Below are positions 1 through 5,019 of a stretch of 5,019 bases of DNA, one piece after another. The notes beneath the pieces are model-generated. The model was not told the DNA's origin and ran no database searches. It saw only the letters and a list, made by a program, of their open reading frames with translations. A program made the translations under genes and the position numbers. Position 1 is the first letter of the stretch, and the number at the start of each line of letters is the position of its first letter. This DNA comes from Chlamydiota bacterium (GTDB lineage: Bacteria > Chlamydiota > Chlamydiia > Chlamydiales > JAJFMK01), in the NCBI GenBank assembly GCA_021772215.1, contig JAJFMK010000164.1, positions 1 through 5,019 on the forward strand. Reading direction: 5' to 3'.

Positions 1-1
1 C

Positions 2-934
2 GCTACAAAGGTCTACGCCGACCTGATCGGTAACATCTGCCGCGATGTCCTCTCCGCCAAAAAACAGTTCGCCTTTATCCGCCTCATGGGCCGCAGCGCC
101 TCACACATCACGCTCGAATGCGCCATGAAAACGCAACCTAACTTAAGCTTGATCAGTGAGGCGGTCCAAACGAACAAAACCACCCTCGATCAGCTGGTAA
201 AACAGGTGACAGACCTCATCGTCGACCGCTCGCGCCAAGGGAAAAACTACGGCGTCATCCTCATCCCCGAAGGCCTTGTCGAATTTATCCCCGGTTTCAA
301 AGAACTCATCTCTGAACTCAATACTCTCCTTGCTGAAGAGGAGAGCCCAAACGGCCTCACAGCTCCTTCCAAGGCCATCTACGACCTCCTCCCCGCCCGC
401 TATCAAGAGCAGCTCCTCGCTGACCGCGATCCTCACGGCAATGTGCAGGTCTCCAAAATCGAAATGGAGCGCCTCCTCATTCGTCTCGTCGAAGAGGAGC
501 TACAGAAGCGTGGCGAAAAAGTGCCCTTCAATCCGCAGCCCTTTTTCTTAGGCTACGAAGGCCGCTCCGAGCTTCCCACTAACTTCGACACCACCTACAG
601 CTACGCCCTAGGCTTCGCCGCCGCCGCCTGCATTGAAGCGCGCGCCCAAGGGTACATGGGCACCCTCCAAAGCCTCCACCTTCCATCTTCCGACTGGAAA
701 GTGACCCTCATCCCCCTAAGCTCCATGTTCGGCTTTGAGATGCGCAAAGGCAAACGAACAGCTGTCATTCAAAAAGCCCTCGTCGATCTCAATGGTCCCC
801 TCTACAGCCAGTTTGTGAAGAAATCATCCACCTGGGCTCTAGCTGATGACTATCTCTTTCCAGGGCCCATACAGTACTTTGGTCCGAAAGAGGTGACGGA
901 TGGGGTGCCTCTGTTAGTGAAGGGAATCACCTAG
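2..934 (+). CDS. pfp: Pyrophosphate-dependent 6-phosphofructokinase (PPi-PFK), C-terminal 310 residues, 5' end outside window
   Basis: The enzyme interconverts fructose 6-phosphate and fructose 1,6-bisphosphate in the cytosol, using pyrophosphate instead of ATP, in glycolysis and gluconeogenesis. The frame is open from base 2, so the gene begins upstream; the ATG at 86 is internal. Near the start of the visible part is the family signature MGRSASHITLECA (window residues 29-41), where family knowledge places fructose-6-phosphate binding. Next come YGVILIPEGLVEFIPGFKEL (about 83-102) and GYEGRSELPTNFDTTYSYAL (about 183-202), both typical of the long (about 550 aa) PFP group shared by plants, spirochaetes and chlamydiae. 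The nucleotide/PPi-specificity motifs lie upstream, so PPi use is inferred from subfamily resemblance. Codons are strongly C-ending and GC-rich, unlike the rest of the window. The stop overlaps the end of the convergent minus-strand pseudogene by 8 nt. Chlamydial genomes often carry two copies of this gene; which one this is cannot be told. Confidence 0.93.
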   Translation, partial: ATKVYADLIGNICRDVLSAKKQFAFIRLMGRSASHITLECAMKTQPNLSLISEAVQTNKTTLDQLVKQVTDLIVDRSRQGKNYGVILIPEGLVEFIPGFKELISELNTLLAEEESPNGLTAPSKAIYDLLPARYQEQLLADRDPHGNVQVSKIEMERLLIRLVEEELQKRGEKVPFNPQPFFLGYEGRSELPTNFDTTYSYALGFAAAACIEARAQGYMGTLQSLHLPSSDWKVTLIPLSSMFGFEMRKGKRTAVIQKALVDLNGPLYSQFVKKSSTWALADDYLFPGPIQYFGPKEVTDGVPLLVKGIT

Positions 935-1158
935 TTTCACAACTGTTTTCAAGCCTGTCAACGGCTTCTTTAAGTTTATCAAGTTCCGCTCTCGTTTCAG
1001 CTGCGCTGACTTCGTATCTTTGTATCTTTTCTTCCATTTTCTCATTGAAGGTCTTTGACTCTTTAATTTGCTGTTGTGTTTCGTCTATCAACTTTTTGTA
1101 TTCGGATATTAATTCTATTAAAAGATCTTTTCGGGGTCTCTTTTTTGTAATCGTTCCT

Positions 1159-1162
1159 TTAG
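1159..1162. repeat. Target-site duplication TTAG, left copy
   Basis: TTAG lies directly outside the left terminal repeat and is repeated directly outside the right one at 1326-1329. Deleting the element plus one copy restores the host gene's reading frame, which is strong independent support for a real 4-bp duplication. Confidence 0.8.
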
Positions 1163-1179
1163 GGAGCCTCTGAACAATT
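1163..1179 (+). repeat. MITE terminal inverted repeat, pfp-proximal end
   Basis: The sequence GGAGCCTCTGAACAATT matches the reverse complement of 1309-1325 at 15 of 17 positions; the mismatches are at the 7th and 12th bases. The first six bases are perfect. It sits directly next to the TTAG duplication. Confidence 0.85.
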
Positions 1180-1308
1180 AGGGTACAGCCGATTTTTTGG
1201 TGATTTCGTTTCCAGTTGGTTGATTTCATAAATTCGCATACTGTTGACAGTAGGGGGTTTATGAAATTGATCAAATGGGAACGAAAGGGCGAATAAGCGG
1301 ACTGCACG

Positions 1309-1325
1309 AATTGATCAGCGGCTCC
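1309..1325 (-). repeat. MITE terminal inverted repeat, operon-upstream end
   Basis: Read on the minus strand this is GGAGCCGCTGATCAATT, the partner of 1163-1179. A 14-base stretch covering most of this end and the two bases beyond it (1314-1327) also occurs inside the 539-aa gene at 2506-2519. Confidence 0.85.
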
Positions 1326-1329
1326 TTAG
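1326..1329. repeat. Target-site duplication TTAG, right copy
   Basis: This is the direct repeat of 1159-1162 on the other side of the MITE. The next base is G, as is the first base of the element, so a 5-bp TTAGG duplication cannot be excluded. Confidence 0.8.
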
Positions 1330-1389
1330 GTTGGCTTGCGTGAACTTTACTAACGCTGTTGGGGTCATTCTGTAAACTGGACATCGGGT

Positions 1390-1394
1390 CCTCT
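1390..1394 (-). promoter_or_regulatory. Shine-Dalgarno that sets the true start of the broken paralogue
   Basis: On the minus strand AGAGG stands 5 nt before the ATG at 1384. This marks the authentic start of the disrupted small coiled-coil gene and shows that the GTG at 1307, inside the mobile element, is not the original start. Confidence 0.7.
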
Positions 1395-1416
1395 TTATAA
1401 TAATAGTTTGAAAGAC

Positions 1417-1755
1417 TCAATCAACCTTGTCGTTCATTTTTTTTACCCGCTCGCTCAATTGATCTAGCTTATCGCTCATTTGCTGCAAGGTCCTATTTGA
1501 GGCAGCGTGCATTTTATCAAGCTCAGCTTTTGTTTCAGCTGCACTGGTTTCGTATTGTAGCAATGCTGCTTCCAGCTTTTCTCTCGATTCTCTTGTTTCG
1601 GAAAGTAATTGTTCAGTTTTAGACGACATTTTTTTATACTCATCTACCACTCTTATTAGTAGTTCTTTTTTGTTGTTTTTCCTTTTTGAAATATCTTTTT
1701 TATTAACGGAAAGATTATTTTTCTGAGGGGTTGAATTGTTTGTTATTCCAGACAT
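1417..1755 (-). CDS. Small coiled-coil protein of unknown function, 112 aa (intact paralogue)
   Basis: I do not recognise a named family. The protein has a polar, Asn/Ser-rich N-terminus (residues 1-18), a strongly basic stretch KKDISKRKNNKK (19-30), then a nearly unbroken amphipathic helix to the end (about 31-112) with coiled-coil spacing of Leu, Met and Ile among Glu, Lys and Gln. It has no Cys, no signal peptide and no membrane segment, so a soluble oligomer is likely. The ATG at 1755 is chosen because GGAG lies 6 nt upstream; a TTG at 1767 in the same frame would overlap that ribosome site. It follows the 539-aa gene by 18 nt and precedes its own broken paralogue by 32 nt, so the three look co-transcribed. 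The conserved core shared with the paralogue is LLI, EYKK and YE-x-SAAET-x-AELDK. The role may be structural or partner-binding; this is inference only. Confidence 0.8.
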   Translation of the reverse strand: MSGITNNSTPQKNNLSVNKKDISKRKNNKKELLIRVVDEYKKMSSKTEQLLSETRESREKLEAALLQYETSAAETKAELDKMHAASNRTLQQMSDKLDQLSERVKKMNDKVD

Positions 1756-1761
1756 AGTTAA

Positions 1762-1765
1762 CTCC
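1762..1765 (-). promoter_or_regulatory. Shine-Dalgarno for the 112-aa gene
   Basis: GGAG on the minus strand lies 6 nt before the ATG at 1755, inside the 18-nt gap after the TAA of the 539-aa gene. It decides for the ATG over the in-frame TTG at 1767, which sits just upstream of this site. Confidence 0.65.
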
Positions 1766-1773
1766 AATGTATA

Positions 1774-3393
1774 TTATATTTCATCAAGCTTTCGTTTGTG
1801 CTCGGTCTGCCTAATTTTTTCTTCCAAAGCCGCCATTTTTCTACCCATTTCCTCAATCAGTCTTTGCTTTTGCTCAACTTGTTCTCTTGCTTCTCTCTTG
1901 ATTGTCTCATTCTCTTCAGTTTTTTGCTTTACTATTTTTTTCATCTCATCCGCACGTTGTTTCTCTTTTTGAACCTCTCTTTCTAATTCTGTATTTTTGC
2001 CTTTATGCTTGTCTAATTCTTCAAGAAGAGCCTCCTCAGAAACTGTTGGACTACGCCTTGGAGACATTTCCACTGTGGTGTGACCAGGATCAGTTTCTAA
2101 GATAGCCTTGTTTATTTCAGATGCAACTGCATGACGAGCCTTTTGTAGTTTCTTTGATGCGTTTTCGATTCCTTTATTAAAATTCTCCTGCATGGGAGTC
2201 AATTTATCATCATCAACCCCGGCCATTCGTGCCACATGAATCCATTGGGAGAGATCGATAAACTTTTGATACCCTATGCGGATTTCTTTTAATCCGGGGA
2301 GGATTTTTTTGCTTTTTTCCAAACTAATATCGAGATAGGTATCGGCTAATCCTTTTCCTAAGAAGGGCGGTTTGATTAGTGTACTGTCAGTAGATATACA
2401 GGTGATAAATCCTGTTTGATCTAGGACTTGGGTTGGCTCTTGTATCGCAGTGCCATTGATGGCAACAGATTGGAAAAATTCTATCCCTTGCGTTCTTGTT
2501 AACCAATCAGCGGCTCCTTCGTTGTTCTTTCGTATATTTTCAAAGTGTGCCATGGCAGATAGGTTTGAAGGGTAGTTATAAAGGCAGATCGTGAGGTATT
2601 GAGAAGCATAGAGTTGATCCCCTGAGACAATGAAGCAACCGGGATAGTGAACCTCTAGCTGTTTGCCGATCTCTTGGGCCGCTTCCTTCCATAAATCATT
2701 CACAAAACCGATAAATTCTTTTACTCTGTTTTCTATTTCTGACCACGGATCCATGTGATCGATATCTAGCTCTCTTTGATCACGAAACTGACTACTTGCA
2801 TAGGTTAAGCTCGTAGCCCCTTGTGTTGCATGCGGCTGCTTGCCATGGACCCCTTTTTCTATGTAACGTTGCGGCTTCTTTTCAACCTGGCTGCTGGCAA
2901 ATCTAGGGTTTTTACCATCCCAAATGTTTCCTTTCCATCTCTCTTGTGATGACTCGATTCTCTTTGCAATTGCATCAGTGAGGTCACTGCTGTCCTCTTC
3001 GGGTTCGATTTTGGATAATAAGTTTTTTACCATCTCGTTAAAGTCAATTTTCTCTTGCAGTACAGGAATAACTTTTTCACCCTTTCCGACTAAAATGCCA
3101 TGAATCTCATTGATTACAGCGCTCTCTTTGGCTGAGCGTCCATCCCTTGGAAGATTGATGCGTAAAAGCAGAGAAATAAAGGATATTTTCTTTGCCTGGT
3201 CTCCTATCTGATTCAATATATTTAGGCTATTGTCAGTAAAGACGTTCTGAATCGTATCTGCTCCTAACTCCTTAATCTGGCTAAGGGTTTCAGGATCAAC
3301 GCCCGCAGCAACTAGCTTCCCAAGAATATCTGTAGAAACTTGGCTACCAGCGGCCTGCGTTGCTGAGCCTTGACCTACGGGTATAGAAGACAT
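1774..3393 (-). CDS. Large hypothetical protein with C-terminal coiled coil, 539 aa
   Basis: First gene of the minus-strand operon; no family recognised. The ATG has AAGGGG 6 nt upstream and a strong promoter just beyond. Visible regions: a small-residue N-terminus rich in Ser, Gly, Ala and Gln (about 1-25), a helical domain (about 25-140), a polar linker rich in Gln, Lys and Ser (about 150-215), a compact-looking region with aromatics and scattered Cys (about 220-400, including YPGCFIVSGDQLYASQYLTI), a helical stretch (about 400-440), a linker with SPRRSP (444-449), and a long charged coiled coil from about 453 to 535 ending KRKLDEI. No signal peptide or membrane helix is seen, so it is cytosolic or exported by a route that needs no cleaved leader. 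In a chlamydia the disordered N-terminus would fit a type III effector, but nothing proves this. The coiled coil may bind the small helical proteins encoded downstream. Confidence 0.85.
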   Translation of the reverse strand: MSSIPVGQGSATQAAGSQVSTDILGKLVAAGVDPETLSQIKELGADTIQNVFTDNSLNILNQIGDQAKKISFISLLLRINLPRDGRSAKESAVINEIHGILVGKGEKVIPVLQEKIDFNEMVKNLLSKIEPEEDSSDLTDAIAKRIESSQERWKGNIWDGKNPRFASSQVEKKPQRYIEKGVHGKQPHATQGATSLTYASSQFRDQRELDIDHMDPWSEIENRVKEFIGFVNDLWKEAAQEIGKQLEVHYPGCFIVSGDQLYASQYLTICLYNYPSNLSAMAHFENIRKNNEGAADWLTRTQGIEFFQSVAINGTAIQEPTQVLDQTGFITCISTDSTLIKPPFLGKGLADTYLDISLEKSKKILPGLKEIRIGYQKFIDLSQWIHVARMAGVDDDKLTPMQENFNKGIENASKKLQKARHAVASEINKAILETDPGHTTVEMSPRRSPTVSEEALLEELDKHKGKNTELEREVQKEKQRADEMKKIVKQKTEENETIKREAREQVEQKQRLIEEMGRKMAALEEKIRQTEHKRKLDEI

Positions 3394-3418
3394 ATCTCAC
3401 CCCTTATCTTATAAATCT

Positions 3419-3447
3419 ATTATACCATATAATGTTTAATACAACAA
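3419..3447 (-). promoter_or_regulatory. Sigma70/sigma66-type promoter of the coiled-coil operon
   Basis: On the minus strand, TTGTTG (3447-3442) and a perfect TATAAT (3424-3419) are separated by exactly 17 nt, with TGG before the -10 giving an extended -10 (TGnTATAAT). Transcription would start near 3412, leaving a leader of about 19 nt that just holds the AAGGGG ribosome site. This is the best promoter in the window and implies good housekeeping-sigma expression of the operon. Confidence 0.7.
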
Positions 3448-3525
3448 AAAATATAAAGTATTAATAATAATATGTTTAAGAGAGAATAAAGTTCTATTTT
3501 GGCGATTGGGTTTGATTCTGGAAGG

Positions 3526-3554
3526 TTGCACTAAAAGAAAGAGTCGATTAATTT
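3526..3554 (+). promoter_or_regulatory. Weak candidate promoter for the Rhs-type gene
   Basis: TTGCAC (3526-3531) and TAATTT (3549-3554) are 17 nt apart, about 30 nt before the ATG at 3585. The -35 is good but the -10 matches the consensus at only three of six bases. Other AT-rich stretches in 3440-3475 could serve instead, so this is a suggestion only. Confidence 0.3.
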
Positions 3555-3584
3555 TTTTTGAAAACGTGCATTAAGGAGGGAAAG

Positions 3585-5019
3585 ATGTTACGTTATGCTT
3601 TCCTATTTGCCGTCCTACCCGTATTTGCGGACGACCAATACCGCTTACCAGAGCTCGCAAGTTTTGAAAACGCTCAAGTCTCGATCGTTGATGGAAAGGT
3701 AAGCGCTATTACGGGGGATGTTATTGAAGCAGTAACCAGCTGCTTTGTGCCCGGCTTTGATCCCCTTGCCTTACAGCACTTCTACAGACGGCCAGATGAC
3801 CGCAGTGAAATTTTTTCATCCTGGAAATTAAACTTTGTCCAAAAAGTCCGCAATTCATGGCTAAAAAGCAAGAAACAGCATTTTGAAAAAGATAAAAGCA
3901 CCTATCATATTCACGTTGAAGAATTTGGCGCTGCAATTCTATTTCCTGATTATACGATCCAAGGTAAGGCAACGAAAACGTTGGATATTGATAAGAAAAT
4001 GTTCAACATGGGTTTGACCAACTTAGGGCGTGGTCATCCATCAGGCAGATCTAATATAAAGAATTATCAGCTCTACATTAACAACGAGGGAGTGCATTCA
4101 GAAAGAAACCATTACGTTTTAACTACAGGGTCCGGTCAGAAAAAAATATATGGGCAAAGCGGTAAGGTCAAACGGGTAGTCAACCCTAACGGAACGGAAG
4201 AAACATATAGCTACTCAAATTCCGAGTCATTTCAAGTTTTTAAAGAGACTCGGGGGGGATTGGAAATAGCTAACTTAAATGTTGAGATTAGTGAGGTTAG
4301 ATACTCTGGGATCTCTTGTAGAGGCTCAACAGGCCAGTGGGCTAAACTTTACTTTGAAATTTTTGAACGGCACTCTAAAAATGATAGAACAAAGATCCCG
4401 ATGGTCACAAAAGTTGAGCGTTCATATGGGCCCAATATCGAATATGCGTATGAAGAACCAACAAAGAATCATGGAGTTAGACTAAAAGAGGTATGTTATC
4501 CAGAGGGGCGTCGTTGGCAGTTTGAATATGTAAACCCAGGTGAAAACAATTTTGGTTATTCGAGATCCTTAAAGAAGGACCATATTGTTACTCTCAAACC
4601 AGAAGATAGCATGGTTGGAAATGTCTCTTCTGTATATCAACCAATTGCTCCAGATGGGTCCCTTCACCGATCACATCGATTTGTCTACCTAAACTATAAA
4701 ACAGAGGTCTATGACGCAGAAGAAAACCTAACAACTTTTTCCTATGATCATAAAAATGTTCTTGAGGGAGTTTTGCACTCAATCCACCAAAAGGGCCACG
4801 TCTATGATGACTATCTCAAGGAGGCTTACCAGTATGGGACCGGAATTGATCAAGGCCAACTCAAAAAACATGTGATCTGTTCAGCTGACAACAGCTATGG
4901 TAAAGAAATAAGGTACAACTACGACTCTAACGGGAACGTCAAAAGTCTAATCAAAGTTCAAAATCTATCAGGGCATAGTAATTGTCCATTTTCAACTATT
5001 AGCCCTCAAAATATTCCTG
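3585..5019 (+). CDS. Secreted Rhs/YD-repeat family protein, N-terminal 478 residues, 3' end outside window
   Basis: The ATG follows an ideal AAGGAGG with 5-nt spacing, and the frame stays open to the last base, so the gene continues outside. Residues 1-15 (MLRYAFLFAVLPVFA) form a short Sec signal peptide with a likely cut before DD. Residues 38-68 carry KVSAITGDVIEA and VPGFDPLALQHFY, resembling the T-G-x-V ... PG-x-x-PL-x-L-x-x-x-Y module that precedes the repeats in Rhs proteins. YD-like repeats follow: VKRVVNPNGTEETYSY (195-210), a YPEGRRWQFEY unit (305-315), VYDAEENLTTFSYD (375-388) and YNYDSNGNV (444-452). In known Rhs/WapA proteins these repeats build a beta-cocoon that encloses a C-terminal toxin or effector; any such domain here lies beyond the window. 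It is divergent from the coiled-coil operon. The repeats are degenerate, so a non-toxin surface YD protein is the main alternative. A run of seven G at 4252-4258 is in the reading frame. Confidence 0.8.
   Translation, partial: MLRYAFLFAVLPVFADDQYRLPELASFENAQVSIVDGKVSAITGDVIEAVTSCFVPGFDPLALQHFYRRPDDRSEIFSSWKLNFVQKVRNSWLKSKKQHFEKDKSTYHIHVEEFGAAILFPDYTIQGKATKTLDIDKKMFNMGLTNLGRGHPSGRSNIKNYQLYINNEGVHSERNHYVLTTGSGQKKIYGQSGKVKRVVNPNGTEETYSYSNSESFQVFKETRGGLEIANLNVEISEVRYSGISCRGSTGQWAKLYFEIFERHSKNDRTKIPMVTKVERSYGPNIEYAYEEPTKNHGVRLKEVCYPEGRRWQFEYVNPGENNFGYSRSLKKDHIVTLKPEDSMVGNVSSVYQPIAPDGSLHRSHRFVYLNYKTEVYDAEENLTTFSYDHKNVLEGVLHSIHQKGHVYDDYLKEAYQYGTGIDQGQLKKHVICSADNSYGKEIRYNYDSNGNVKSLIKVQNLSGHSNCPFSTISPQNIP

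Larger units (their letters stand above)
1163..1325. mobile_element. 163-bp fold-back MITE (non-autonomous, no transposase)
   Basis: Both ends carry GGAGCC-K-CTGA-W-CAATT as inverted repeats, and TTAG flanks each side as a target duplication. Inside, the two halves continue to pair. Read inward from either end, both contain TTTCGTT-Y-CCA followed by ATTTCATAAA (perfect 10-bp arms at 1223-1232 and 1258-1267), then TACTGT/ACAGTA arms at 1239-1244 and 1247-1252 around a 2-nt centre. The element is therefore one long imperfect palindrome. It has no transposase gene and would need one encoded elsewhere. Insertion into the small coiled-coil gene is shown by the reading frame that its removal restores. 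A 4-bp YTAR-type duplication recalls IS5-family targets, but that family link is only a guess. TTAGG could also be read as a 5-bp duplication, because the element starts with G. Confidence 0.85.
927..1384 (-). pseudogene. Small coiled-coil protein (second paralogue) interrupted by a 163-bp MITE
   Basis: This is the third gene of the minus-strand operon, function unknown. The true start is the ATG at 1384-1382, 5 nt after an AGAGG Shine-Dalgarno. It encodes MSSLQNDPNSVSKVHASQP, then enters the inserted element (1163-1325), shifts out of register and stops at TGA 1273-1271 after 37 residues. Taking out the element plus one 4-bp target duplication (167 nt, a frame-shifting length) rejoins residue 20 to KGTITKKRPRKDLLIELI and restores 96 codons to the TGA at 929-927. 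The restored protein aligns without gaps to the 112-aa upstream neighbour over residues 1-81 (31 identities by hand, 26 of them in residues 30-81, including LLI, EYKK and YE-x-SAAET-x-AELDK). It is helical, rich in Lys, Glu and Gln, and ends 16 residues earlier than its paralogue. The distal part stays open from a GTG at 1307 inside the element, so a chimeric product is conceivable but unlikely to be functional. Confidence 0.85.

Noticed and set aside
143..436. 97-codon open frame on the minus strand inside pfp, and a plus-strand one at 276-551
   Set aside because: Both are shadows of the GC-rich, clearly conserved pfp frame; no ribosome site or recognisable protein.
951..967. AAGCC / GGCTT hairpin followed by a short T-containing stretch, as a terminator for pfp
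   Set aside because: The stem is only 5 bp with a 7-nt loop and the T-tract is broken; it also lies inside the coding part of the broken coiled-coil gene.
1756..1767. TTG at 1767 as the start of the small intact coiled-coil gene (adding MELT)
   Set aside because: The ATG at 1755 has GGAG at 6-nt spacing, and starting there makes the N-terminus align exactly with the reconstructed paralogue.
1736..2105. Plus-strand open frames giving very Phe/Leu/Ser-rich products that look like membrane proteins
   Set aside because: They are the antisense of the Lys/Glu-rich coiled-coil segment of the 539-aa gene, which automatically gives hydrophobic translations.
3421..3475. AT-rich tract with TATTAATAATAATAT as a possible operator or origin
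   Set aside because: The symmetry is no more than expected from an A/T-only stretch; it is adequately explained as promoter-upstream DNA between divergent genes.
3721..4782. Short open frames at 3721-3972 (minus), 4279-4485 (plus) and 4594-4782 (minus)
   Set aside because: All lie within the continuous 478-codon Rhs-type frame, which has a signal peptide, an ideal ribosome site and family motifs.

Overview
The window most likely comes from an environmental (amoeba- or arthropod-associated) member of the Chlamydiota. This rests on a PPi-type phosphofructokinase of the long form used by chlamydiae, a secreted Rhs/YD-repeat protein of a kind common in Parachlamydiales, and an accessory operon of unknown coiled-coil proteins. 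The phylum call is an inference and the genus cannot be named. No rRNA, tRNA or CRISPR is present.

Layout. (1) Positions 2-934, plus strand: the C-terminal part of pyrophosphate-dependent 6-phosphofructokinase (pfp), GC-rich with C-ending codons. (2) Positions 927-3393, minus strand: an AT-richer operon read right to left. It holds a 539-aa protein with a C-terminal coiled coil, then a 112-aa coiled-coil protein 18 nt downstream, then a paralogue of that small protein 32 nt further on. A near-consensus extended -10 promoter (3419-3447) drives it. (3) Positions 3394-3584: a 191-nt divergent intergenic region. (4) Positions 3585-5019, plus strand: the first 478 codons of a secreted Rhs/YD-repeat protein that runs off the window end.

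Main discovery. The last gene of the operon is broken by a 163-bp non-coding insertion (1163-1325) with all the marks of a MITE: 17-bp imperfect terminal inverted repeats (15 of 17 match), a TTAG target duplication on both sides, and an interior that is itself one long imperfect palindrome centred near 1245. Removing the element and one TTAG copy restores a 96-codon reading frame that starts at an ATG with a good Shine-Dalgarno (1384). That frame aligns without a gap to the intact 112-aa paralogue for 81 residues. A naive gene caller would instead report a 126-aa protein from a GTG at 1307, whose first 48 residues are translated mobile element.

How the genes work together is unknown. The operon looks like one large soluble protein made with two small helical partners, one of them now inactivated. 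The Rhs-type gene is divergently transcribed and may or may not be related to it.
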